A stretch of DNA of 64,000 bases from Pteria penguin (lineage: Eukaryota; Mollusca; Bivalvia; Pterioida; Pteriidae). Within the stretch, counting starts at the first letter, position 1. Each line of letters opens with the position of its first letter. This document shows positions 10,800-21,799 of this stretch, in pieces. The notes under the pieces are model-generated. The model had not been told where the DNA came from, did no database searches, and was given only the letters and a program-made list of their open reading frames with translations. The translations under genes and the position numbers were made by a program. The stretch covers positions 8,286,024 through 8,350,023 of the forward strand of contig CM068589.1 of NCBI GenBank assembly GCA_035048485.1, read 5' to 3'.

Positions 10800-12265
10800 C
10801 TGAATCCTATATATGAGGTCATTCAGTTTCTTTATGATAATGTATTGCCCCTTCCAAGGTCTTGATAATTTCTTATTTTTCCCTCTTGCACACCGGGAAT
10901 CATAATACCATACGGCATCCCCACACTATATTTATTATATTGTATTTTATGATCATATACACGCTTTTGCACACCACTTGAATATTCTATATTTCTTCTG
11001 GCTATAACATATATTTTGCGCTATTCTCAGAGAGCTCATATGCATAACGTGTATCATATTCAGTCTCTATCACTTATAAGTTTTCCAAAAGCAAGATGTT
11101 CTGGAACAGTTATCTCTCTCCCATACATAAACGGACTTGGACTAAATCCTGTAGAAGCCTAAATAGAACTATTGTATGCCAAGGTAACTAATGACAAAAA
11201 TTGATCCCAGTTATTCTGGTAAGCATTGGTATATGATGACAACATATTTCGTATGGTTCTATTTGCTCGTTCGACTAAGCCATCTCACTGAGGGTGCGAT
11301 GCTGTAGTTCTAGTCTTTTCAGATCCTAATATCTTACATAACTCTTTAAAAACTTGAGACTCACAATTTGCACCTTGTTTAGTATGTATAATTAGTGGAA
11401 CATCATATTTTGAAACAAAGTGAGTCATAAACGTCTTAGCTACAGTAGTCGTTTCTTGGTTCTTTATAGGAACAGTTACAATCCAATCCACTTGATTAAA
11501 TAATCACACATTACTAACACATATTTATTTCCACTCTTGGTTTTAGGTAAAGGCCCCAAAATATCGAGGGCTACTCTTTCTATAGGAATTCCTACATTAT
11601 AAAGTTTCATAGCTGATCTAGGCTTTCTCACAGGCACCTTTCTAGAAGAGCATGTATCACCACCTTTTTACATCACGTGTTAACCCATACCAAAAGAACC
11701 TATTTGTAACTCTTTGTAAAATTTTCTTTTCACACAGATGTTCTGAAGTTAGTTTGTTGCGTGGCTCAGTCAGAAATTCTTAATTCTTGTGGTAATACTA
11801 TTTGTCGTATAAAGGAATTTTTACTCTCCTTTTCCGGGAGCCTACATAACATGCCCTTATGTGAATCTAGTGAAACCAATTGATTCAAATAGTATTTCAG
11901 TTCTACGCCATATTTCGTAATTTCTGGCTTCTGACCTTCTTTTATCTATTCTATTAGAAGTGATAGATATTTATCATCTCTGGTAAATGTTTTAATAGTT
12001 CTTCATCTATATTTTGATAGTCTATTTGACCATTCACCACATCTCTGCATTTTCCTGACCACAAGGTTCGAATCTTAGTTTTATCTCTACCCTCTGACAT
12101 GGCAAACCACATTTTATAACATAGTCTCGTGCACACATCTTTTCCACACATTTCATTATGGAGGTCTGCAACAACAGATTTCCTAATTTTAGTTGGAAAT
12201 ACAATGTCTCTAACTATTTTATTTCTTCCAATCCTCCAAAATTTGTACAGAATATCGTCTATCAA
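10800..12265 (-). pseudogene. Integrase region of decayed gypsy element
   Basis: Read from 12,265 downward. The N-terminal part (12,265-11,954) contains LYKFWRIGRNKIV and an LHNEM histidine of the zinc-binding region, but the rest of the finger is disrupted. The core (11,491-11,285) has MDWIVTVPIKNQET and then IIHTKQGANCES, where the family has T-D-Q-G. The catalytic Asp is Lys here. After a stop the frame resumes with ERANRTIRNMLSSYTN, carrying the catalytic Glu, then FMYGREITVPEHL, and ends with SRPWKGQY near 10,840, a GPY/F-like C-terminal module. Multiple stops. Integration activity is not expected. Confidence 0.85.
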
Positions 12266-12579
12266 TTCCTTATGGTTAAAGCTATTTAAATGTTTTTTTT
12301 TTTTTTATTATTATTTCTGTCTCATACTTATGTCCTTAAAACTTGGTAAATAACCTTGTTTCTTCCATTTGATTAGAAGAGAAATATACTTATCTTCATT
12401 TTGTATTTTCCTCACAAGATCATAATCAAGATTTGTAATGTATATCCATTTCGTCATTCATCTTTTCCTTTATTTTTATTTAGGTAAGTTTTGTTTTGTC
12501 ATTACAGCCAATGCTATTGTTCAACTCATGGGAATTATCATGTATTTTGATCATTGAATGATTGTTAAGTAGTGTATCA

Positions 12580-13140
12580 TCATCTAGTTGTATCTTTACT
12601 ATTTTCATTCTTATTCCTGTTTTTGACAAATACAATTTGTCTACATTTTTGATCTGCTGCACAAGAGTCTGAACCTTGAATTTCTACTCCCTCATGGGGT
12701 TCACAAGTTTTGCTTAATTCTTTACATATAAATTTACGTTCTATTCTTTCACAATGTTTGCAGGTGACACAGGGTCGCCTTGAGAGAGCATCAGCATTAT
12801 TGTGAACACGTCCAGCTCGATGTTGTATGGTAAAGTCATATGTACCTAATAGTTCTAGCTGTCTGGCAACTTGGCCTTCAGCTTTGTTAAAATTGTACAA
12901 CCATTTAAGTGCACCATGATCACTTCTAACTATAAAAGGTTGTCCATATAAGTAATGATGGAAAGCTTTAACTGCACACACAACAACTAAAAGTTTCTGT
13001 CTTGTAACACAATAATTCCTCTCGGGTTTAGAAAAACACCTGCTAAAATAAGCTATTTCTCTCGCAACTCCGTTCCATTCTTGAGATAGAACTGCACCCA
13101 TCTTTACATTACTTGCATCTGTATCAATTATATATTTCCC
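12580..13140 (-). pseudogene. RNase H region of decayed gypsy element
   Basis: Starts with the T-D-A-S catalytic motif near 13,125, then GAVLSQEW, REIAYFSRCFSKPERNYCVT, FIVRSDHGALKWLYNF and HRAGRVHNNADALSRRPC. These are the standard RNase H blocks and tether of gypsy pol. The 173-codon open part ends at 12,580. The following linker toward integrase is broken. It lies directly downstream of the RT fragment. Confidence 0.85.
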
Positions 13141-13187
13141 AACCTGCTGAGGAAAAGCTAAAATGGGAGCATTACATAATGCAGATT

Positions 13188-14060
13188 TCAGTAATCTACA
13201 AGAATTTTCACACCCTCGTGTCCAAAAAACATGACAGACTTTTCTGTTAATCTATGTATTCGTTTGGCAATAGTTGAAAACTTGTTCACGAATCTTCGGT
13301 AATAGGAGCATAGTCCCAGAAAACTCCTAACCTCTTTGACATTTTTAGGTTCAGACCAATTTTCAACATTTTTAATTTTCTTCATGTCAGTAGACACTCC
13401 ATGTTCACTGATTACATGACCTAGAAATGACACCTTCTTTTTAAGAAGTTTACATTTGGACGGGTATACCTTTAAATTTGCTTCTCGTAACTTGATAAAT
13501 ACTTCTCTCAAGTTCTCTATAGATTCACTGAAAGTCTTAGAAAATACAATTATGTCATCTAAATAAACTAAACATTTTGTCCATGTTAACCTTGATAGAA
13601 CCCTTTCCATCAACCTTTCAAATGTGGCGGGCGAGTTACATAAGCCGAAAGGCATTACAGTAAACTGGCTTACCTGATTCAGCTTCACCTACTTGCCAAA
13701 ATGCTGATTTTAAGATCTAAGGTACGAAACCACCGTGTCCCGGAAAGTGCATCTCTAAAGTGTTGCCTATCCTTGGCAAAGGTGGACTGTCCTTTTTAGT
13801 ACACTCATTAAGTTTACGGTAATCACAACAGAATCTTGTGGAACCATCTGGTTTTGTAACCATCAATATAGGACTACACCAAGGTCTTTGGGAAGGTTAT
13901 ATTATTCCCCGTTCAGCCATATCTGATATTTCTTTTTCTGCAGCTTTTCTTTTAGCAAGAGGCACCCTATAAGGGGATAATCTAAAAGGTTTTACATCAC
14001 TTGTATCTATGTTATGTTTTACTGAATTTGTTCTCCAAAGATCATGTGGTGCCTAAGAGA
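13188..14060 (-). pseudogene. Reverse transcriptase of decayed gypsy element
   Basis: The N-terminal part (14,060-13,690) shows RLSPYRVPLAKRKAAEKEI, then PWCSPILMVTKPDGSTRF and DYRKLNE, with a stop after RGII and a frame break before the palm. The palm continues in an open stretch at 13,688-13,188: FTVMPFGLCNSPATFERLM, the catalytic LVYLDDIIVFSK (YLDD), FLGHVISEHG and RSFLGLCSYYRRFV. The domain order is canonical. The breaks make it inactive. Confidence 0.9.
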
Positions 14061-14139
14061 ATACTTCAGGAAATTTTTTCAGTAAACTTTTACACTCCCT
14101 CTTTTCATTTTCTTCTCTCAAGTCTTTTATAGTATCCTC

Positions 14140-15208
14140 TTATAAAACTTGTAAATTTTCAGGTAATTCACTCCTTTGTACATCAACATTTGTACAATGT
14201 ACGTGTACCATATTTATTTCTGTGCTCTTACAAATCTCTGCTTTCTCGCAAGTAGCTACCACTGTATTTTTAAACAATTTTCCATATGTATTCCCAAAAT
14301 TAGCTATTCTTAGGGGTATTATATCTCTGTTTATATCCACAACCCTTCTAGCAACCATTAACTCATATTTATTCACAAATTCACTACATGGTTCTACAAC
14401 TCCCCAACAATCTTTATTTACTTCTCCAGTAATCTTCCTATATACTATCATTTCAGTGTCTGGAGGTATAGTTATATTCTTGTGAAGCATTATTTTACAA
14501 CTAAAACTCTGTTGATTGCTTACACAATTAATGAAAGGAATCTTCTCCCCTTTAATATTCAAATATCTCTTGTTCATAATATCACATTTCTCTTGCAAAA
14601 GAAAGAAAAAAAAAAAAAAAAATAGAGATTCCTTTTAAATTTGCACATTTATCGTAATATTTCTTTCTTATTTAAGTGACGTTTGAACCAGTATCCACCA
14701 ACATCGACAAGGTATTAGTATTAACATCTACTCATATATAAATTCCTTCATCTAAGGTAGTTATGTTTTTAATTTTTACTTCTTGGGCAGGACCTTTCTA
14801 AGATTGGTTTTGTAGACCTAGGGTCCCCAAACTCGACCTGTTGGTTTCCCTGTACGTTTCGGAAATGATTCTCTACCTCATTTCCAATATTTCTGTGTCC
14901 ATGTTGTACACCATTCTGATCACCTTGACCCCGATAGGAATTATTTGAATTTTGAGGAGCACCTCTTCTTGTGTTATTTTGTCAATTCCGTGATTGGAAA
15001 TTTATATCATTTCCTTGTCAGTTTTGTCTATTGTTACCCTGATAGGGTTGACATTGGGTTGAACCCTGTTGTCTTTGTAAATTTCTGACTTCTTCAGATA
15101 AATTTGTGCACAAGTTTTGTTAAGTTCTGCTATTTCTAGATTTGCATTTACCTTGTTTTCTTTCTCTAATTCTATTGATTTTACAGATTGTCTCCCCCCT
15201 GATTCCAT
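14140..15208 (-). pseudogene. gag C-terminus and protease region of decayed gypsy
   Basis: A protease active-site motif LVDTGSNVT (D-T-G) is encoded at about 14,681-14,701, with stops on both sides. Downstream, 14,598-14,140 is an open 152-codon stretch with YRKITGEVNKDCWGVVEPC, a likely protease-RT linker. Upstream, 15,208-15,002 is an open Lys/Glu/Asn-rich piece (IELEKENKVNANLEIAELN) that may be a gag coiled coil. Between them 15,000-14,870 is a Gln/Asn/Arg-rich tail with a stop. No zinc knuckle was found. Confidence 0.65.
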
Positions 15209-15234
15209 CAGCTAATCTGCATGGTTCAAGCCGA

Positions 15235-15645
15235 ACAGCAATAATTTCAACCCTATCAACCCGATTTGACCCCTACTGACCCGTCTCGGACCGTATAGAA
15301 ATCCGCTTTAAATTCTTAACTAAAACCCTTTTGACCCCTATCGACCTGTGTTAATCCGCTTCGACCAGTATCGACCCGGATGTAAACCTTGTCAAATCCG
15401 TTGCATGAAGGCAATGCGGTAAACAACAAGGGTCGTTGCGGTTTTATACTGTGGGTTGAAACGGGTCAATGCGGATATCAATAAGAAATGAAATCCGTGC
15501 AAAAGTTTTGAACATGTATCGTAGCCCCCGGAATCCATCAGGAATTGACACGGGTTACGATGCTGGTATATACGGGTGGAACCGGGTCGATACGGTATTA
15601 ATTCCGTATGGACCCGCTGAGAAATCCGACCATTTGTGACTGTGG
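15235..15645. repeat. Foldback region with 'tatcgaccc' / 'gggtcgata' motifs
   Basis: The left half carries 'ctatcaacccgatttgaccc', 'cctatcgacctg' and 'agtatcgacccggat'. The right half carries the same words inverted: 'cgggtcaatgcggat', 'aaccgggtcgatacggtatt' and 'ccgtatggaccc'. The halves would pair imperfectly over about 400 bp. Non-coding, and adjacent to the start of the decayed gypsy element. Confidence 0.5.
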
Positions 15646-15719
15646 CATAAGTGTTAATCTGGGATGTTTATGGATATTACATTCAGGAATATGGCGGTCA
15701 TTGAGATAAAGGGGATGGT

Positions 15720-16020
15720 GCTGTATGTTTGTATTTGTTTTTCTACTTACAAGTAATGCCTATAAGAGTTGCGTTGATAGGGTTGAAGTGAACGAGCCAT
15801 TTCTTTGACCACTCATGTATTTTCACAAGGTTCTCATTATAGATATTGGCTTAAGCGATAGGGTTTTCAACTGTAATATATATTGAAGTATCGTGAGCAT
15901 ATAGGTTGATTGAATAATTTAGTTCCATTATATTAATAATAATATATTAAGAATAGTACAGGGCCAAGATTTTATCCTTGTGGAACGCCTGCGTTTGAGG
16001 TAAGTTGAGTGAGCCAGTTC
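15720..16020 (-). pseudogene. Non-LTR retrotransposon RT fragment
   Basis: Read on the minus strand from about 16,010: NAGVPQG, then a stop where the family has Ser, then LGPVLFLIY, which is the non-LTR RT block 'GVPQGSILGP'. After a short gap comes NLYAHDTSIYITVENP, where the catalytic pair of the family's A-D-D is changed to A-H-D (15,890-15,901), then a stop, then NENLVKIHEWSKKWLV. Two stops and a changed catalytic residue make it dead. It is a short 300-bp island with no other part of the element next to it. Confidence 0.75.
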
Positions 16021-16160
16021 CGTCTAAAACAATTTTTCCAAATCTGTGCGACTGGTAGTTTTAAAGTCAAAGTAGTAAGTGTCCCCCGTTCCCTAAATTT
16101 TGAATTATGACAATTAGACCTTGCAGTTGAACATTTGACTTTAGATACTTATAATACAAG

Positions 16161-16252
16161 TGTCTTTTTCTAACTTTAGATTTTTGTTATCTAAAGTGAG
16201 CATAGTCATGTGCTCACTTTAAATAACAAAAATTTAAAGTTAGAAAAAGACA
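16161..16252. mobile_element. 92-bp near-perfect hairpin (MITE-like)
   Basis: Arms of 42 bp at 16,161-16,202 and 16,211-16,252 are reverse complements with two differences by eye. The loop is 'tagtcatg'. Ends read TGTCTTTTTC and GAAAAAGACA. The paralogous segment at 45,910-45,945 lacks it: 'gttgaacatttg' is followed there directly by sequence like that after the hairpin, so this is an insertion into the alpha segment. Confidence 0.75.
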
Positions 16253-16379
16253 GAAGGTACAACGAATGAATCTTAAAGAATTTTTTTTTTTCAATGAAGT
16301 GTATCTAAAATTTATCTAGTCTTCTACGGAAATCTTTGGGGCAATGTGGAAACTGGTAAAGCAATATATAATATCTCCC

Positions 16380-16385
<6 letters not shown>

Positions 16386-16422
<37 letters not shown>
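16386..16422. repeat. (GA)n microsatellite
   Basis: GA run at the same relative place as those at 26,051 and 46,054, so it is shared by the duplicated segments. Confidence 0.95.
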
Positions 16423-16426
<4 letters not shown>

Positions 16427-16439
16427 CTTAGGTATGGTC

Positions 16440-16715
16440 GAATTCTAAAGTTTGTAACAAGCAGGGCAGGGCAGGACCGGACCCGAGAAACAAACCCAGG
16501 ACCCTCCGCTATTAAGACAAATAACCCAGCCTCCAGGTCGATACGAGCATCCGTTATACCCCCCCCCCCCCCCACCCGACCTCGAAACCAAACAGAGAAA
16601 TTCCTCTGGTTCTCCCTCACATGAGACACTCTCACGCGATCACGGCACCAAGTTCTGTAACAGGCAGGGTGAAATATTGTGGTCGGGACCCGGTACTCGA
16701 CCTTAACCATTAAAA
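16440..16715 (-). mobile_element. Possible LTR-retrotransposon junction fragment
   Basis: On the minus strand 'caccctgcctgttaca' is followed five bases later by TGGTGCCGTGA, complementary to the 3' end of eukaryotic tRNA-His (acceptor strand TCACGGC-A-CCA). This looks like an LTR end plus primer binding site. A second 'cctgcttgttaca' lies near 16,455. The 128-codon open frame across 16,324-16,710 runs into the GA microsatellite and has no domain. The fragment may be a solo or truncated LTR. The element has no body here. Confidence 0.4.
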
Positions 16716-16767
16716 AAAGACAAATATCTCAGTGTTTATTAATATGCTATAGATAAACACTAAAATA

Positions 16768-16908
16768 TAGTGGCGAATTTAGAGGGGGTCCGCCCCTTTT
16801 TTGCCAGATATTTACTAGTGAAAATCCAGATTTTGCACCAAAGATGGCTGACTTGTTTGGCTAATACACATGTGGGCCCCCTTTTCTGAAATCCTGGATC
16901 CGCCACTG
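16768..16908. mobile_element. MITE with TAGTGGCG / CGCCACTG ends
   Basis: Left end TAGTGGCGAATTTAGAGG, right end TCCTGGATCCGCCACTG. Members of the same family are at 29,141-29,295 and 45,811-45,905. Internal sequence with 'ggctaatacacatgtg' is shared with the second copy. No coding capacity. Confidence 0.75.
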
Positions 16909-17843
16909 TAATATGTCACAATCATATACTTGAGTGTAACTTGTAAGTAAATAAAGCTATTCAAAGGTTAACTTTGAGTATTTCGTCCAGTTTAAACTTG
17001 TTTTAAAATATAATTATTTATATAAAACGGTTATTGCAATTCAAATCACGGTCTGAAGAAATAATTTATTCGACAAGGAAAATAACCATGATTCAGTTTA
17101 GTTCATTTCCCTTATAGCGTCATCGTGATACTGTAGTCTGTACGTCGAACAGGGTAAACTGATCAAGAGTCGGAGGCTATCATGAGTGGGACACAAGTTT
17201 GAAACCGCTATTATTTACAATCTGAACATCATACTACCTATATTTAAAGGGTGGCCATTTCCTTACATATTTAATAATTGCGTTGCATTTCTTCACTGAA
17301 ATTGAAAATAATAGATCTAATAACAGATAATAATTATAATTTAATTGTGATCGTACTCCGTTATTATCAATATGCTACACATTTTATCCAACCTCTCACT
17401 CTTTCGTGCCGAAAAATCAAATTTCAAACAAGTATTTTCTTTCCAGACGTTTTACTTTCACTTTTTGAAGTGGTGAGATGGTAGTGTCCTCCCTTAAACA
17501 GGTTGCAACCCAAGTTACATCATCGATCCAACAAAATAAATGATATTGCAGCGGGTTAAAGTTTATCTTATGTCAAATGCATTCTATGCCTAATATTTGC
17601 ATGATTGGCACATGTAAATTATAATGGCTAAGGTGCCCTTCGAAAACAAAAAAAGGTGTATTCTGCTTGGAAAAGGGGTATAGTTGTTATGGACGCATTA
17701 ATTGGAGTCCTTACGCCAGGTTATCTTACGATAGATTCCAACCACCGCGAGAACTCATAATTCAAAAGCAAGAGCGAGATTTATACAAAGAACGACACGA
17801 TTTTGGTCCTTCTTTTCAACTTAAACTTTTCAACCATGTCATG

Positions 17844-17847
<4 letters not shown>

Positions 17848-17898
<51 letters not shown>
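17848..17898. repeat. (CA)n microsatellite
   Basis: About 25 CA units, positionally equivalent to the runs at 56,465 and, inverted, at 33,451. Confidence 0.95.
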
Positions 17899-17899
<1 letters not shown>

Positions 17900-18190
17900 T
17901 TGTCCTTATCAACTGTTATTGGCCTGTTACCAAGACACACCCTAACTCATCGTTAATGTCCAACTCTATATCAAAATGGTCGAACTCGCAAGCATTTAGC
18001 AGTTTGAAATATTTGACTGTGTCCCTGGCTAAATATGAATAAACGAGTGGCAAGTGCATAAAACACGACAGAAATCAGACTGTAATTATATACACCAACA
18101 CTTTAACAGGATTTCATTTCATTATTCGTACGACGGCTGTTTAAAGAAAAAGTGTCCGAATCAAGATCAGTTTCGCCTAAAACTCGTTGC

Positions 18191-18243
<53 letters not shown>
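18191..18243. repeat. (AAT)n microsatellite
   Basis: About 17 AAT units. Isoleucine-rich open frames across it are artefacts. Confidence 0.95.
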
Positions 18244-18251
<8 letters not shown>

Positions 18252-18446
18252 AATAGATAAAAATAAATACTATAATTTTTTTAGGAATTTGAGAAACTGA
18301 AAAATAGCATCCATCATTTAGATCCAATTTGTTTACTTTATTGTCCATTTCAAATTCATGTCTGTGTTTATATTTATTTGACATGATTGTTTAGATGTAT
18401 AATAAAAAATTTTAACAGATACTTGGACACTTTGCGGAAGAGAAAA

Positions 18447-18489
18447 ATGAATGCAATATTTATAATCCTAATACTCACAAAGGAAATTG
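18447..18489 (+). CDS. Signal-peptide-like first exon, copy a
   Basis: ATG at 18,447 encodes MNAIFIILILTKEI plus the first base of the next codon, then a strong donor gtaagc at 18,490. An acceptor-like 'ttttaacag' ends at 18,418, so the 5' UTR may be split. The peptide is short and hydrophobic, as expected for a secretion signal. Near-copies with the same start, length and phase are at 56,943 and 58,315, with a decayed one at 57,817. Conservation of the reading frame and donor is the argument for a real exon. No joined downstream exon was found for this copy. It may be part of a pseudogene. Confidence 0.45.
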
Positions 18490-18719
18490 GTAAGCAAAAC
18501 ACCATGTTCAATTACAGTGAAATAATAATTAAATACTGTCACAAGGATATACATGAAATATTTAATACAAACAATAAGCCCCACCTCCCCCCCCCCCACC
18601 CCCAAATATTCATAGTTCTTTTTACCCAACCGACCTTCTATTCTAATCTCCGGCTGGAAAAAATCAGTTGAAAATTCTGTATCATTTGTTTATGGTACTG
18701 TTCAATTCATTTTAATGCC

Positions 18720-19150
18720 ATTCAATTGATAGATCGGGGCATATTGTTTTGTACTATTTGTTTGCTTGTTTGTCTGTCTCTCTATTTGTTTGTCTATTGT
18801 CAACTTTAACCTTCGGCATAACTTTCGAACCGCAAGAGGTGCATACCCCACTGAGAAAGGCCTTACAAAATAAACCAAGGCCATTGACATCGGGACCTTG
18901 ACCTTGACATTTGACCTACATTTCAAAAACTTAACATTACTTATAATATTTCAATCGTAAGATGTAGGGCTTTCATATATAACATGAGTGTTCCTTGTGA
19001 CAAGGCCCTTCCGTTTTGACCTCGTTACGTTTGACCTACATACATACAAGTACTGTAACATTGGTTATAATTTTGAATTGTACGAGATAGGGCTTTCATA
19101 TATCACGTGTATTCCCATGAGGTTGGGTGTTATCAAGATATAGGACATTG
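18720..19150 (+). repeat. 'atcggggcatattg' / 'gaccttgacc' repeat
   Basis: Begins 'aattgatagatcggggcata', then 'tttgtctgtctc', 'gaccttgaccttgacattt' and two diverged periods with 'ataggctttcatat'-type words. The equivalent repeat follows the exon copies at 56,943 and 58,315, so it was duplicated with them. Confidence 0.7.
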
Positions 19151-19259
19151 CGGAATTTGCTTTATTTGGACTTAGTTGCCAATGGAGGCATTCGTGTTAC
19201 ACAAACACATCTTATTTATTCATCTTGTATGGCAGGCATCGCATAAGTATGTTATTTAA

Positions 19260-20290
19260 AAGAAAATTAATATTGTGTAAGGTCAGATTGATAATAAAAA
19301 GTATTGGCAAAATGAATACAAAATTAAAATTGTTAAAAAGTTTTGTGTTCTGATAAGTGTTAATAATATTAAGGAATTATGTGTTTTGAGTAAAAATATC
19401 AAAGAAGGCATCAATCTTCGTAACTCTTTACTTACACTATGATCTACCTATGTTTCTATTCGCAATATTACTATTTAACAATTTTACTTGTATTGCATAT
19501 ATAAATCATATGTTTCTTAATCAATATCAATAGATGATTTGTTTATCTATGTCATTCTCCCTCCAATATTTCGTATGATTGAATATGTAATGTGTTTATT
19601 GTACGTATTTTATTGCTGTTTTGTAAATACATGTAGATATAATACATTGATGAGACGTACATCTCAGTATAAATGAATTGAAGTGATCTAATCAACAAAG
19701 ATACAGACTAAATTTCTTTAAAGTCATTTTTAAAATATGAATTGCTTACAAACCAATAAATATTTAGATATAATGTATTTTTTAATTTGAATTTTGTTGA
19801 AAAATTATGAAAAACCCTCTCCACACAAAAGGTTTAAAATTGGTAATACTATGAATGAAAATATCCTCTTTGACCCACAATGTGGCTGACTACGGAAGGT
19901 AACTCAAATAAATTTAGACTCAGTGAAAATTATCTATATTTGTTGCTCTCTGAATGGGTGAACTAGTATTGCGAAGTCTAAGCCCGTGCACTGGTTAAAT
20001 GTCACCTCGAGATTCCTCTGATTCGTTTACAGTGTTCTAACATAAAAAATATGTGAAATTCGCTAGGATTACTTAATTGTCGTTACGATTGTATACTATT
20101 AATCAAAACGGGTATTACATTTCATACTAAACTTCTCATATCCTGAATTACAAAACCACCTCATTTCGCATTGTGCTGCTACGAGGAAAGCCGAAGAATT
20201 GAAGCGATTTGGTATATATTGCTGCGCCGTGGGGCTTCTGAGTCTATTTTTATATAAAAAAAATGGCAACGGTGTTCTGATTGCTTCTAC
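19260..20290. other. AT-rich stretch; partly inverted repeat of 45,490-45,610
   Basis: No gene. About 19,800-19,935, with 'accctctccacacaaaaggt' and 'ttggtaatactatgaatgaa', matches 45,490-45,610 in reverse complement. The rest shows nothing I can name. Confidence 0.5.
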
Positions 20291-20395
20291 ATTTTCCCCC
20301 GGCGCAAATATTTTCTGTGAAATTTCCCCCATTATATTGTATTTGGTAATATAGTAAATGTTAACATTATTATTCATTACCATCACGCATACTTT

Positions 20396-20773
20396 ACAAG
20401 AAAGCTCTAAATCAAATAAATGTTCTTCGATATCTAAAATATGTCCGTAGTCGTTGTGCTCTGAACAAAATCTATTTGATCTTCATTCTTTCTCTTCTCG
20501 AATACGCGTGTGATCTTTGGGGTGGGCGTAACGAATTTGAATGTGAACAATTGGAGAAAATACAAATCAAGCACATACAGGTCTACCCCTCTTTTCCAGT
20601 ATCGAATCTTTATTTAAAGAAAAAGGGTGGGTATCTTTAAAATGGCGACGGGAAATAAGAAAGTTATCTTTGTTTTATAAAATAAACAATAATCAAACAC
20701 CACAGTATCTCAAAAATCTTCTACCAGTTCAGGTTCAAGAGACAACTTCTTATAATCTAAGAAATAATCAAAA
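20396..20773 (+). pseudogene. Non-LTR RT thumb / C-terminal region, first part
   Basis: In frame from about 20,396: ALNQINVLRYLKYVRSRC, then IFILSLLEYACDLWGG and ECEQLEKIQIKHIQ, followed after a small disruption by KEKGWVSLKWRREIRKLS and LFYKINNNQTPQYLKNLL, ending SYNLRNNQN. These are standard conserved words of the CR1/Jockey-type RT C-terminus ('LEYA..VW', 'LEKIQ', 'SYNLRN'). The reading frame is cut at 20,773 by the Helitron-like insertion and resumes at 25,077. Confidence 0.8.
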
Positions 20774-21199
20774 CTAGAGCTTACCTGTTGCCGAGGCAAC
20801 AGGGCGGGTCTTCCTCTCTCGAAAGAAAAAAGAAAAACAAGTAGATAGAAAGAAGGAAAGGAAGAAAAAAGATCAGGAGAATGACTTACATGTACTTAAC
20901 ACATAATAATAACCCCCCCTCCCCCCCCCCCCCAAAAAAAAAACCAAAAAAAAAAAAAACACCTCAAGCAATCAAATTAATGAATAATTAAAATTGAAAA
21001 AAAACCTATTATCTAGAGAAAAAAATCGAAAATCAAGTTAAAGAAACATATAAAATTTACATAAAAAATATACTTGATATTCATAAAGAAAACAGAGATA
21101 CTCCAATGAGTATATGCATTCATTGCAGCATCATAGATATGCCGATTAGGACAAAGGAGAAGTATATACATGTATACATCTCACCGCGACACTATGTAA

Positions 21200-21487
21200 A
21201 ATACGAAAGTAACTGGTGTCACATGACTATGGCACTAACAACAATGTACCACAGTGGACATTCACGGACCCCTGAAATTCAGAGGTGAGACCAGGTGCCC
21301 GGGAGGAGTGAGCGTCCCCTGTTTGGCTAGCCACACCCGCCGCGAATGTCCTTACACACAGACGAAACAATAATAATTCAACACTATATATAAATGAATG
21401 TGAACAAACATTGTATAGAAAGTGTTAAAGCCACATAACATCAGGAAAAAGGTATAACACTTAAGTCAAACCCTCCGCGGGAAACAC
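21200..21487. mobile_element. Insertion in copy 1: fragment of RT-element 3' region
   Basis: Copy 2 reads 'gacactatgtaaacacactc' straight through at 23,282. Copy 1 has about 287 extra bases between 'gacactatgtaaa' and 'aaacacactc'. The extra piece contains, in reverse, the 3' region of the RT element seen at 575-660. Either it inserted into copy 1 or copy 2 lost it. Confidence 0.65.
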
Positions 21488-21741
21488 ACTCATGTAATTA
21501 AAGTGGCATGAACACAGCTATAAAATGTCTGTGCATTACGGAATTCGCATCGAGAAGCGTGGTGACGTAATGCGACATAGCTGGATAGAGCGTGTGTATT
21601 GCGCGTTTCAACGCTCAAGATAGCTATATATATATATATACCACTGAGATGACTATTATAAAAAGGAGACAAAGAAACTCAAATTAAAGTAAATCATACA
21701 TATTGCGGGTCTCCTTTATAACTGTCGATTAAACATTCTAC

Positions 21742-21799
21742 GGACAAAGCGCCGTAACTCGCGATTTAATTTATTGCAAGTTACTGCGCCTTGTCCATG
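21742..21799. repeat. Conserved stem-loop inside Helitron-like copy 1
   Basis: Arms 'ggacaaagcgccgtaactcg' and 'caagttactgcgccttgtcc' pair over about 26 bp with a few mismatches. The equivalent in copy 2 is at about 23,537-23,595, where arms have drifted but still pair ('cagtatctcgcgat' with 'atcgcgagttactg'). Confidence 0.65.

Larger units (their letters stand above)
10800..15215 (-). mobile_element. Decayed Ty3/gypsy-type retrotransposon
   Basis: On the minus strand from 15,215 down to 10,800 the order is gag C-terminus, protease, RT, RNase H, integrase zinc region, integrase core and C-terminus, which is the Ty3/gypsy order. Every domain is recognisable but the reading frame is broken repeatedly by stops and shifts, and one catalytic integrase Asp is replaced. 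I found no LTRs at either end, so the copy is truncated or its LTRs are too diverged to see. It is clearly a different lineage from the intact element at 46,959 (different RT and integrase sequence). Confidence 0.85.
16225..20392. repeat. Duplicated segment alpha1 (oldest copy)
   Basis: Collinear, with more divergence, with alpha3 (34,197-36,383) and alpha4 (45,906-57,100 minus the LTR element). Landmarks in order: 'tttagtcttcta' near 16,315, a GA run, 'gtccagtttaaacttg' near 16,987, 'ggtcggaggctatc' equivalents near 17,170, 'atcaatatgctacaca' at 17,367, 'attggagtcctt' near 17,700, a CA run, and an exon-like motif at 18,447. It carries its own insertions (LTR-junction piece, MITE, non-LTR element). 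Confidence 0.7.

Noticed and set aside
16324..16710. 128-codon minus-strand open frame
   Set aside because: Its end is translation of the GA microsatellite and its start lies in an LTR-like junction. No domain.
17667..17945. Open frame ending in a Thr-His repeat
   Set aside because: The repeat is a CA microsatellite and the upstream part aligns with non-coding duplicated sequence.
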